Position numbers and translations under genes: made by a program. Of a stretch of DNA of 64,000 bases, positions 37,100-44,955 are shown in pieces; position 1 is the first letter of the stretch; each line of letters opens with the position of its first letter. This stretch comes from Terriglobia bacterium. GTDB taxonomy: Bacteria; Acidobacteriota; Terriglobia; UBA7540. The notes beneath the pieces are model-generated. The model was not told where the DNA came from and searched no databases. It saw only the letters and a program-made list of their open reading frames with translations. The DNA is taken from positions 47,558 to 111,557 of the forward strand of contig JASHON010000029.1 in assembly GCA_030041095.1 (NCBI GenBank), written 5' to 3'.

Positions 37100-37200
37100 G
37101 CTGCGGAAAGAGGCCAGTTTGTCATGCTGAGCGAAGCGAAGCATCTCTGCATTTCTTTGGAAACGAATGCTGAGATTCTTCGCTGCGCTCAGAATGATAA
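37100..37200 (+). repeat. Dispersed 100-base repeat, copy 1
   Basis: Starts gctgcggaaag, contains tgctgagcgaagcgaagcat, and ends with a cgctcag stretch. A second copy lies at 63528-63628 with about 90 per cent identity by eye, and a short piece of its start (ctgcggaaaaa) recurs near 61326. The stretch has no open frame of interest. Confidence 0.75.
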
Positions 37201-37302
37201 GTCGCCCGGGGCCAACTATGATGCCTGACTCGCCGAGGGAGCCGCACAAGGGTCACGAAATATTCGCAATAATCGTCCCTACGATCGTGTATTATAAGCT
37301 CG

Positions 37303-38463
37303 GTGATTAAGCGGCTTTACGTCCACAACTTCCGCTGTCTTGAGAACTTTGAGTTGCCGGTCTCCGGCTTGGCGTCTGCTCTGTTGATCGGCGATAACGG
37401 CACAGGGAAGACAACGGTTGCCCGCGCCCTGGAAATTCTCCAGAATATCGCACGAGGTACCAATCGCGTGGGGAACCTCGTGCAGCCCGGGGACCTTTCG
37501 CGCGGGCGCGCCGATGTGCCCATGCGCTTCGAGATCGAGGTGGACTTCGGCCCGCCCGGCGGCGCCGGACCCAAGGTCCTGAGTTACTCTGTCGCGTTTG
37601 AGTTCCCGCAGGGTTTTCGGGAACTCCGCGTGCGAGAGGAAAAACTGACCGCCGACGGCGAGCCGATCTTCACACGAGAGTTGGCCCAAGTCCACTTGTT
37701 GAGAGGCAGTCACGGCGGGGGTGCGCAGTTTCTTGTGGATTGGCACCTGTTGGCCCTCCCCATCATTCAGAGGCGGACAGCAGAGTATCCCACCAGCCCC
37801 GGGATTATTTCGAGAACGGAGACGGACCCCTTAGTTCTCTGCCGGGAGTGGCTGGCCGGGATGCTCATCCTTCGGCCGGTGCCGAGCCTGATCTACGGGG
37901 ACTCAGACAGCGAGACGCTGCAGCCGGATCTTCAGGTTACAAAGCTTGCGGCTTGGTTCTCCGGTCTTGTTGCCTCCGCGCCGGCTGCTTACTCTAAAAT
38001 AGACGAGTTTCTTAAGCAGGTGATGCCCGACCTGGAGCAGATCAAGAATCCTCCAACCGCCAAAAACGCTAAGAGGCTTGAAGTCGAGTTCTCGAACGAG
38101 CAGGGAAGCCTGATCCTCCCGTTCGACGAGCTTTCCGATGGCGAGAAATGCTTCTTTGTTGCCGCTTTAGTGCTCGCCCAGAACGAGGTTCGTGGCCCCG
38201 CCTTCTGCTTTTGGGACGAGCCTGACAATTACCTGGCGCTCTCGGAGGTAGGGCACCTCGTTATGGCTCTTCGAAGATCTTTCCGGGAGACAGGCCAGTT
38301 CATCGCAACTTCCCATAACCCCGAAGCAATCAGCCGGTTCTCAGACGAGAACACTCTTGTCCTCCATCGGAGAAGCCACCTTGAGCCTACGATTGCGCGC
38401 CCGCTCAAGGACCTTCGGATCAATGGCGACCTCGTCGGAGCTCTCGTTCGCGGCGACGTTTAG
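37303..38463 (+). CDS. ABC/SMC-type AAA ATPase of a two-gene module
   Basis: 386 residues from a GTG start. It opens IKRLYVHNFRCLENFEL and has Walker A GDNGTGKTT (residues 30-38), the ABC-signature-like LSDGEKCFF near 276, Walker B FCFWDEPDN near 302 and the H-loop SHNPEA near 336. These are the parts of OLD-like and AAA_21 ATPases, which drive many phage-defence systems. The stop is two bases before the start of a small partner gene, so the pair is one unit. It is flanked by REP-like repeats on the left and a decayed-looking interval on the right, as for a mobile defence gene. No nuclease domain is fused. Confidence 0.8.
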   Translation: MIKRLYVHNFRCLENFELPVSGLASALLIGDNGTGKTTVARALEILQNIARGTNRVGNLVQPGDLSRGRADVPMRFEIEVDFGPPGGAGPKVLSYSVAFEFPQGFRELRVREEKLTADGEPIFTRELAQVHLLRGSHGGGAQFLVDWHLLALPIIQRRTAEYPTSPGIISRTETDPLVLCREWLAGMLILRPVPSLIYGDSDSETLQPDLQVTKLAAWFSGLVASAPAAYSKIDEFLKQVMPDLEQIKNPPTAKNAKRLEVEFSNEQGSLILPFDELSDGEKCFFVAALVLAQNEVRGPAFCFWDEPDNYLALSEVGHLVMALRRSFRETGQFIATSHNPEAISRFSDENTLVLHRRSHLEPTIARPLKDLRINGDLVGALVRGDV

Positions 38464-38465
38464 CC

Positions 38466-38957
38466 ATGGGTGTCAACAAGGACCGCCCTCACATCCTTGT
38501 CTTGCCGGAGGACGATGCAAACCGCCAGATCGCGAACGGATTCCTCTTATACCCCTTCCTGTTTGATCGTCGCATCCAAGTGCTTGGGGTCGCGGGTGGT
38601 TGGACTCAGGTTCTGGCCCGCTTCAATTCGGCTCACGCGGCCCAAATGGACCGGTGGCCCGAGCGGCTTATGATTTTGCTGATCGACTTCGATAAGAAGG
38701 TTGACAGGCTCGAAGAAGTGAGATCTGGGCTTCCGGCGCGTTTGAGCGAAAGGCTATTTACACTTGGAGCTTGGAGCAACCCGGAGGCTTTGAGACAAGC
38801 GGGGCTGGGCTCCTACGAACAGATCGGTTTTGCAATGGCCAAGGATTGCCACGAGGAAACTTCGAGCACGTGGGGACACGAACTTCTCCGCCACAACGCC
38901 GCTGAACTCAGCCGTCTGACCAGACGTGCAAAGCCAATCTTGTTCCCGCAGGGCTGA
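38466..38957 (+). CDS. Small conserved partner of the ATPase, possible TOPRIM-like fold
   Basis: 163 residues. The strand-turn HILVLPEDDANRQIANGF (Glu15, Asp16, Asp17) and later MILLIDFDKKVDRL (Asp74, Asp76) place acidic residues at the ends of hydrophobic strands, like a TOPRIM metal site. The usual Gly after the Glu is missing, so this is a guess. The C-terminal half is conserved in appearance: LGSYEQIGFAMAKDCHEE, then TWGHELLRHNAAEL. I recall similar unnamed proteins beside ATPases in other bacteria, but no function. Two-base spacing to the ATPase stop implies coupled translation. OLD, PARIS and related systems pair such an ATPase with a TOPRIM nuclease; the analogy is structural inference only. 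Confidence 0.6.
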   Translation: MGVNKDRPHILVLPEDDANRQIANGFLLYPFLFDRRIQVLGVAGGWTQVLARFNSAHAAQMDRWPERLMILLIDFDKKVDRLEEVRSGLPARLSERLFTLGAWSNPEALRQAGLGSYEQIGFAMAKDCHEETSSTWGHELLRHNAAELSRLTRRAKPILFPQG

Positions 38958-39155
38958 CGTCCCGCGAAGACTATCCGGTCGTCCGCTTGAAGGGGTAACG
39001 ACGGCCGCCCGGGCTCAGGCGGTCCCGGCATTCTCCTCGCTCTCGATCCGCTCCATGGCATGACGTTGAATGAGATTGCTTTGATTCATGGGGCGGCCCG
39101 AAAAGCGCGCCGGACCATGGCCGCGCCCCCGCGGCAGTAGTTCTCGCAGTCAATA

Positions 39156-41228
39156 TCAGTTGCGGTTCTTTGAGCCGGCCGGCTCCTTGGAGCCCGGAGT
39201 CTTTCGTTGAGGCTTTCCGATTTTTTCGCTGTTCGCAACGCTAAAGAGGCGGAAGTCCGAGTACCGGTGCTCATTGCGAAGTGTCTTACCCTGCCAATCC
39301 ACGGTTACGGTGACTTCTTTGGGAAGCCAAAACGCCTCTGCGAGCTTTGAGAAGCGGACTTCCTGATAGTCGATTCGGGTCGACTCTTCCGTAAGCCGGA
39401 GTTCGGGGAGCGGCTTCAGGAGGGCGGTCTGGAGCCGCACGATCTGGTCAGTCTGAGTGTCAATCCAGGCCAGCCCCTGTTCGAACGTGGGCGCCGATAG
39501 ATTGCCCGAGATAAAGCTTCCAACAAGCGCGGCTCTCATCGGAATCTGCGCGAAAGCGACCACATAGGTTTCATGGCCGTCCTTCGTCTGTCGCCCCAGA
39601 TAACGAAACTGCGATCCCGGCTGAAAATCGGGGTGGAAGATCAGTGCGTCGGATGCGAAGCCTGAAGTCAGCATGTAGCCTTGCTTCAGGCCTCCGGGCC
39701 GCCCCGCGTCTGCTTTAACGTTCCTCCGGTATTCCGTGAAGCCGGGAACGGCGGGATCGGAGGGCATCAGGCAGAGGTAGCGAAATTTCCCTTCGATGGA
39801 GCTCAAAACCTTGCCTTTTCGCCCAAGCTTTTCCTGCTGAATTTCCTCCAGCGAAGTCGTGCTCTGAAAATTGCGAAACAGCGCGGCCACGTTTTTCCCT
39901 ACTGCTGCCAGAATCGGCTTCAACTCGCTTTGGTTTTTCGCGGGCTCAAGCCCCTTGAGCTGCGCGGTAGAATACTCGAGATAATTAACACGCTCAGCCT
40001 GCCTGATCCGCCGCTTGCGCTTGTTGGGGCCGGCGTAAAGCGCCCTGATTTCCTTCCGGTTTTGCACCATGTCCCAGATCCTGCGGGTCTCAACCGGCAA
40101 GGTTTTCGGATTTCTTCCATTCAGGTAACGCGCCATTTCGAAACTGGCCGCATCCAGGTCGTCTTCTCCGAGAAGGGCTTGAACGCACATCAAACGTGCG
40201 TCCGGGCCCGCGCCCGCATGGATGGCCCTCTCGAGATAGGCGTCCGCCATGCCATATTGGCGAAGCTGCAACTGGGCGCGTCCGATTTCCTGGAGCACAA
40301 GCGCATCTTTCGGATGAAGCTTATCCGCCCAGACGAGGAAGTTTGTCGCCTCCTGGGGATGGTGCATCCAGCTTTCCATCACACCGCCGATCAACAGGGA
40401 TTCCGGGCTGCCGCCCGACTGTTCCTTCACGGTCATTCGAGCCGCTTCGTTAACATGCCGCGAGGCGCCGTCCCAGTCTCCCGAGTCAAGCTCGGCAAGT
40501 GCCAGCATGGTCTTGCATCTTGCGCACGCCGGATTGTGCCTGACCACGTCGAGAAAGTTATTCAGCGAGCGGTCGGGCCGGCGCTCGGCAACAAATTTCT
40601 CCACTCCTTTCGCATATTTCCTTTCACTCTTGGCCGAGAGACCGTCGGAAGCTCCGAGGGATTTGAGTTCGGGCAGAACGTGGGCGATCAGATTCTGCTG
40701 CGAAAGCAGCTTCGGATCCGGCTTCTCCGGGCGGAGCGTGATGGGCAGCCGAACCGCCTTTGGGAAATCAGCGTAGTCAATCAGCTCATGGGCAGTCTGA
40801 AAACCATTTTTCCTAACCGTAAGCCGCACCCTGAAGTCCGCGAGAGGCCCCACATTCAACAAGTAGACGGTCTGGAAATCGCCGGAAGCGTCCGTCTTGA
40901 AGTCGCGCAAATCCCCAGCCGTCAGAGGACTTACATGGACCGACGCGCCCCGGATCACTTCACCGGCCAGACTCACCACCCTGCCTGCAACCACATGTTC
41001 CCGCCGATTACCCCAGTAGGGGTGTTCCAGCTCGAGGACCCACGGCTCGAACACGGTCCCGTTATCGTAGCCGGTCGCGCTGAGAGAAGAGAGGCCCATC
41101 GGACTCATAGTGGGAGGGACCTGCGGAGCAATCTGAGCGGCCGCTGTTAATGCAGCCAAACAAGTCGAGGATATTGCTAACGAGAGCACCACCGGGAAAG
41201 AACGAAGTGAAAATCCAGCTTTTGGCAC
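39156..41228 (-). CDS. Exported protein with carboxypeptidase-regulatory-like domain and TPRs
   Basis: 690 residues. A signal peptide (basic start, then VVLSLAISSTCLAALTAAAQ) directs export. Residues about 85-170 resemble a CarboxypepD_reg-like beta-sandwich: VVAGRVVSLAGEVIRGASVHVSPL, then FKTDASGDFQTVYLL. Residues about 215-370 are helical repeats of TPR type (NFLDVVRHNPACARCKTMLALAELDSGDW, LVLQEIGRAQLQLRQYGMADAYLERAI). The last 250 residues hold strands such as FRYLGRQTKDGHETYVVAFAQ with a YQEVRFSKLAEAFWLPKEVTV end, typical of acidobacterial outer-envelope proteins. It is probably a cell-envelope scaffold or binding protein. It is isolated, and convergent with the ATPase partner gene. Confidence 0.7.
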   Translation of the reverse strand: MPKAGFSLRSFPVVLSLAISSTCLAALTAAAQIAPQVPPTMSPMGLSSLSATGYDNGTVFEPWVLELEHPYWGNRREHVVAGRVVSLAGEVIRGASVHVSPLTAGDLRDFKTDASGDFQTVYLLNVGPLADFRVRLTVRKNGFQTAHELIDYADFPKAVRLPITLRPEKPDPKLLSQQNLIAHVLPELKSLGASDGLSAKSERKYAKGVEKFVAERRPDRSLNNFLDVVRHNPACARCKTMLALAELDSGDWDGASRHVNEAARMTVKEQSGGSPESLLIGGVMESWMHHPQEATNFLVWADKLHPKDALVLQEIGRAQLQLRQYGMADAYLERAIHAGAGPDARLMCVQALLGEDDLDAASFEMARYLNGRNPKTLPVETRRIWDMVQNRKEIRALYAGPNKRKRRIRQAERVNYLEYSTAQLKGLEPAKNQSELKPILAAVGKNVAALFRNFQSTTSLEEIQQEKLGRKGKVLSSIEGKFRYLCLMPSDPAVPGFTEYRRNVKADAGRPGGLKQGYMLTSGFASDALIFHPDFQPGSQFRYLGRQTKDGHETYVVAFAQIPMRAALVGSFISGNLSAPTFEQGLAWIDTQTDQIVRLQTALLKPLPELRLTEESTRIDYQEVRFSKLAEAFWLPKEVTVTVDWQGKTLRNEHRYSDFRLFSVANSEKIGKPQRKTPGSKEPAGSKNRN

Positions 41229-41328
41229 AAGCGTCCCCCGTTCCCCTGGAGTTTTATTTGCCCCGAATTATAACGCCACTGCTCCCAACCATCAATTCAG
41301 ATACTCGTCGCTGCGTGCGGCGATTGCA

Positions 41329-41384
41329 CGTAGCGCCGGCATCTTGCCGGCCTTGAATGATGCCGCCAGGACGGCGGCGCTACG
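41329..41384. repeat. REP-like inverted repeat
   Basis: CGTAGCGCCG at the left end and CGGCGCTACG at the right end are perfect inverted copies. Inside is ccggcatcttgccgg, itself a hairpin. A related element at 61358-61423 has the same gccggcatcttgccgg core and a matching cggcgctacg end, and interrupts a coding frame there. Confidence 0.65.
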
Positions 41385-41516
41385 ATCCCAAAACTGAGGC
41401 ATTACTTTTTTCAAAGTTTTTTCCTTTACTCGCTGCTCCAGTTCTGTTAGACTCCGCGTTCCAGCAAACGGACCGCCTTGTCTGCTGGCTAACCCATTCA
41501 GTTTCTAGGAGGGATA

Positions 41517-42215
41517 ATGAAGATAAGGTATACCGCAGTATTCGCATTAGCTTTGGCAGTCGGGTTCGCGTCAGCCGCAATGGCGGACGTATTCAACTTT
41601 TCATTTAGCGGCGGAGGCATCACGGCTTCCGGCACGTTCACTGTTTCACAGACTTCGACGGCTGGCGTCGACGATGTCATCGGCATCAGCGGAACATTCT
41701 CGGATTCGAACGTCGGTGTTTCTGGCGCGATTACCGGGCTGTACAAACCCTTATCGTATGTGAGCAACACGCTGGCCACACCCGGCGTTGCGGATACCGC
41801 AGGCGGCTTGTCCTATGACGACACGTTTTACCCAGCGGGGAACTCTCCCGCGATCTGTTACGATCTCGTCAACGGGGTACCCACACTAACCTATCCATTT
41901 TCCGGAGGCGTGTTCGACATCTTTGGCGTGGCGTTTAACATTGCCGGACCAGGAGGTTATGTTGGCGAGCTGTGGAGCAACGGTGACGTGGGCTACGGGC
42001 CTATTGTCTACGCAGCCGGACTGGCGAATGCCAGCGGGTTTGTGGACGATCCGAATTCCGGTCCCAACTCCACAGTGGCCCCGGGGGAGTACGGCTCTCT
42101 GTCCGTGAGCCCCGCTCCGGAATCCGGTTCGCTGATATTATTCGGCATCGGGTTGCTCGGCATCGCGGCGCTGTGCCGGCGCAGAATCAACCGGCTTCGG
42201 GCAACCCGAATTTAG
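41517..42215 (+). CDS. PEP-CTERM-like exported protein
   Basis: 232 residues. An N-terminal signal (MKIRYTAVFALALAVGFASA) is followed by a Ser/Gly/Thr-rich beta domain beginning FNFSFSGGGITASGTFTV. The C-terminus has the sorting-signal layout: SPAPESGSLILFGIGLLGIAALCRRR, that is a Pro-Glu motif, a hydrophobic helix and a basic end. The motif reads APES rather than VPEP, so it is a variant. Such proteins are cleaved by exosortase and attached or released at the cell surface, often with exopolysaccharide genes; no exosortase gene is in the window. AGGAGGG lies seven bases before the ATG. The gene stands alone. Confidence 0.8.
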   Translation: MKIRYTAVFALALAVGFASAAMADVFNFSFSGGGITASGTFTVSQTSTAGVDDVIGISGTFSDSNVGVSGAITGLYKPLSYVSNTLATPGVADTAGGLSYDDTFYPAGNSPAICYDLVNGVPTLTYPFSGGVFDIFGVAFNIAGPGGYVGELWSNGDVGYGPIVYAAGLANASGFVDDPNSGPNSTVAPGEYGSLSVSPAPESGSLILFGIGLLGIAALCRRRINRLRATRI

Positions 42216-42316
42216 GAGGATTTCACTGGGCCGGCGCGCTCGGGAAAGAGTTGGCTGAGATCGGGCTCTGACTCCTCTCACAGGCCGAAGTGAAAGGGAG
42301 GCAGGGAGGAACGTAC

Positions 42317-42793
42317 ATGGGACCTCAGACCGTCAGCCTACACGTTAATCCTTCCGCCGAGACGATCCGCCTTGGTCCGCTTGCGGTTCGCTTCCTGATC
42401 ACCGCAGAGAATTCGGGCGGTAGCATTGCGGCATTTGAGGTGATGGTCCCGGTGGCGCAGCGCTTGGCCGCTCCGGCGCACAGCCATAGCCATTACGAGG
42501 AGACGATCTACGGCATCGACGGAGTGTTGACTTGGACTGTTGATGGGAAGCAAATCGATGTCGGGCCGGGGCAGGCGCTATGCATTCCGCGTGGCGCCAT
42601 TCACCGGTTTGACAACAACGGCAGCCAGCCCGCGAAGGTACTCTGCGTAGTGACGCCAGCCGCGATCGGTCCGCAGTTTTTCCGCGAATCTGCTGAGGCG
42701 ATCGACGCCGCGGCCGGCGGTCCACCGGACCGGGCGAAGTTGGCCGAGATCATGCTCCGTCACGGCCTCACCCCGGCTCCGCCTCCGGCGTAA
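42317..42793 (+). CDS. Cupin-domain protein
   Basis: 158 residues from the ATG preceded by GGGAGG; the frame opens nine codons earlier. A single cupin fold is shown by the metal-binding pair: HSHSHYEETIYGIDGVLTW (His/His/Glu) and later GQALCIPRGAIHRFDNNG with the second His. It may be an isomerase, dioxygenase or sugar-binding cupin; the sequence gives no more. No catalytic partner is adjacent. A small PEP-CTERM-like protein gene lies 100 bases upstream on the same strand. Confidence 0.85.
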   Translation: MGPQTVSLHVNPSAETIRLGPLAVRFLITAENSGGSIAAFEVMVPVAQRLAAPAHSHSHYEETIYGIDGVLTWTVDGKQIDVGPGQALCIPRGAIHRFDNNGSQPAKVLCVVTPAAIGPQFFRESAEAIDAAAGGPPDRAKLAEIMLRHGLTPAPPPA

Positions 42794-43123
42794 AGTCTGG
42801 GGCACGTCAGAGCACCATCAACACATCCGGATTGCCATTCTGGTTGGATCATGCGCTACTCGGAGTGTATGCGGAACGCTTTCCGTTCGATTAATCGTCC
42901 GCGGTCATGGAGCAGCGGCTTGCAGGAAGGTGAGCAAATTGACAGGCTCTCAATAGAGGCCCGCTTTTCGGAGATCGAGCCGATTTCAAAGTTGCTCACG
43001 AAGCCTGTTGGGACACGCAAACGCCACTTCCTCAGGCCCACGCCCTTGCGTGAGAGCAACCAGTTTTGCGACTGACCGCGACCTTCCTCGCTGACGCTCG
43101 ACTTTCACGCAATCCTGCCAGAC
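42794..43123. other. Intergenic interval between converging genes
   Basis: 330 bases with no supported gene. Two opposed frames (42851-43075 plus, 42856-43059 minus) exactly mirror one another and have basic, Cys-poor translations with no domain features. No hairpin followed by a T run was seen. Confidence 0.4.
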
Positions 43124-43981
43124 CTACGACGCCGGTTCCCACTGCCACCCGCCGGCGCGGCGCGAAGCCACCCGCCCCAACGTCGGAAACGGGAAATGAT
43201 AGGCCATGACCTTTATCCTGTCGCTGGCAGCCCGATCAAGAAGTTGTCGGCGAGTCTCGGCGGCCTGCTCCTGCTGCAAATCAAAAACCGTCCGCCAAGC
43301 GGGCTGTTCCATGAGAATAGGGTGCAGCACCGCGTCGACGAGGTGCAGAACCGACTCTCTCCCTGATGAGACAGCGACGGCTGAATGACCGGGAGTATGG
43401 CCGGGCGCGGGCAGCAGATGGATTCCAGGCACGACTTCCGATTCCTTTTCCACCAACTCAAGCTGCTTGCGAATTGGGGGCAGGCAGCGACGCGCCGTTC
43501 CGAGAATCAGGCCTGTCTTTAGTTCCTCCGGCACCTGCATCGTGCTGAGATCGGGCTCTTCTGAGGTCCAAAATTCCCACTCGTCTTTCCACATCACATA
43601 CCGCGCATTGGGAAACGTCGGCTTACCTTCGGCATCCACCGCGCCGCCGATGTGATCAGGATGTCCGTGAGTCAGGATCACCGTATCGATCTCGCTCGGA
43701 CGCGCTCCCGCCCTTTCCAGGTTGACCAGCAGCTCACCCGTGGATGGCGCGATCTTTCCGGCCCCTGTATCGATCAGAACCTTATTCTTACCGGTCGAGA
43801 CCAGCAGGCAGGTATACGTGCCCGTGATTTCATCGGCGCGAAGACCGTGCGCCCGCAACGCTCCTTCCATTTGCTGCTGGGGCACGTTGGCGAAAAACCA
43901 GTTCGGTGGATAAGGGAGGCTGCCGTCACTTACCGGACAGCATTGAATGGCTCCAACATTAAAGCTGTAGGGTTCGCTCAC
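43124..43981 (-). CDS. Metallo-beta-lactamase-fold hydrolase
   Basis: 285 residues. The metal-binding core is complete: LIDTGAG, then VILTHGHPDHIGG (two His and an Asp-His of the HxHxDH site), LPAPGHTPGHSAVAV with the third-ligand His, DAVLHP with the bridging Asp, and AYHFPFPTLGRV with the last His. This matches the glyoxalase II/lactonase group of the superfamily; N-acyl-homoserine lactonases and sulfatase-like members look alike, so the substrate is open. Its start lies 12 bases after the stop of an NmrA-like gene on the same strand, so the two are probably co-transcribed. Confidence 0.9.
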   Translation of the reverse strand: MSEPYSFNVGAIQCCPVSDGSLPYPPNWFFANVPQQQMEGALRAHGLRADEITGTYTCLLVSTGKNKVLIDTGAGKIAPSTGELLVNLERAGARPSEIDTVILTHGHPDHIGGAVDAEGKPTFPNARYVMWKDEWEFWTSEEPDLSTMQVPEELKTGLILGTARRCLPPIRKQLELVEKESEVVPGIHLLPAPGHTPGHSAVAVSSGRESVLHLVDAVLHPILMEQPAWRTVFDLQQEQAAETRRQLLDRAASDRIKVMAYHFPFPTLGRVASRRAGGWQWEPAS

Positions 43982-43993
43982 TAGGGTTTCCTC

Positions 43994-44890
43994 CTATGCC
44001 GACGCAGCACGCAGCAGACGCCGCGCATAATCCCGCACGCTCGCGAGGTTCTGGGCCTGCCCCGGGAAAATCCCAAAGGCGGGCTTCATGTCAATCACGT
44101 CACCGTGGGCGTAATAGAGCATCAGACCCGCGAAAGCTTCCTGCAAGGAGTCGCTAGCCGCTGCCTGCTGGGCCCGCAACGCCTCTTCCGTTACGTGGAT
44201 CACCGCGAACTTTCGCCCGCTCGCCTCTTCGAAGATTTGTACAACTTCTAACGGGCTGAGCGCCTCAGGCCCACCAAGCTTGACCACGCAATTGCGGGCT
44301 GCAGCGTTGTCCACGCAGGCCGCCGCAAACCGGGCGACGTCCAAGTACGAGATCCAACTGATCTTATTCTGGCCAGAGCCATAGATCCTCGCGCTTGCGC
44401 TCGCAACGTCGAACCCCACCGCCGGACTCAGCCATACCTCAGTAAAGAACGTGGGTTGCAGGACGGCGTACACAAGCCCGCTTTCGGCCAGTTGCGCCTC
44501 CACAGCGCGCTTGGCCCTTCGCAGGGCAAAATCCTCCGGCGCGGGCGGGAAGGAAATGAAGACGAAGTGACGAACTCCAGCCGCCTTGGCCGCGCGGACC
44601 AAATTGAATTGTCCTTGTGAATCTACGCTCTCAATTGTGTCTCCTGCCTGTCGCGAGAAGGTGGAAGAGGCAGTGGAGATTACTGTCGAAATGCCAAGAC
44701 AAGCGGTCTCCAGCGTCGAGGGGTCTTTGAGGTCACCGTAAAGCAAGTCGGCGCCAAGGCCCTTCAGCGTGTCCCGTTTGGCCGGATCCGTCGAACCCCT
44801 CACCAAGGCCCTCACCGGCTTGCCCTCCTCGGCGAGCTTGCGGCAAATCTCCGTCCCTAACATCCCGGATGCTCCAACCACTAAATTCAT
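43994..44890 (-). CDS. NAD(P)-binding protein of the NmrA/atypical SDR family
   Basis: 298 residues. It begins with the nucleotide-binding turn VVGASGMLGTEICRKLAEEGKPVRALVRG, which belongs to NmrA-like and quinone-oxidoreductase-like proteins. GADLLYGDLKDPSTLETACLG follows, then a membrane-free middle with HFVFISFPP and RAKRAVEAQLAESGLVYAVLQPTFFTEVW. Such proteins reduce quinones or sense redox state by binding NADPH. Downstream on the same strand is the MBL-fold hydrolase, so the pair may act on one electrophile or lactone. Upstream lies a Ser/Thr kinase gene, also on the minus strand. Confidence 0.88.
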   Translation of the reverse strand: MNLVVGASGMLGTEICRKLAEEGKPVRALVRGSTDPAKRDTLKGLGADLLYGDLKDPSTLETACLGISTVISTASSTFSRQAGDTIESVDSQGQFNLVRAAKAAGVRHFVFISFPPAPEDFALRRAKRAVEAQLAESGLVYAVLQPTFFTEVWLSPAVGFDVASASARIYGSGQNKISWISYLDVARFAAACVDNAAARNCVVKLGGPEALSPLEVVQIFEEASGRKFAVIHVTEEALRAQQAAASDSLQEAFAGLMLYYAHGDVIDMKPAFGIFPGQAQNLASVRDYARRLLRAASA

Positions 44891-44955
44891 GATGACCTCC
44901 GCAGACTCGATTAGGACGAGCTTGGTTGGGAACTTCGTTTACGTCTCGGAAACCC

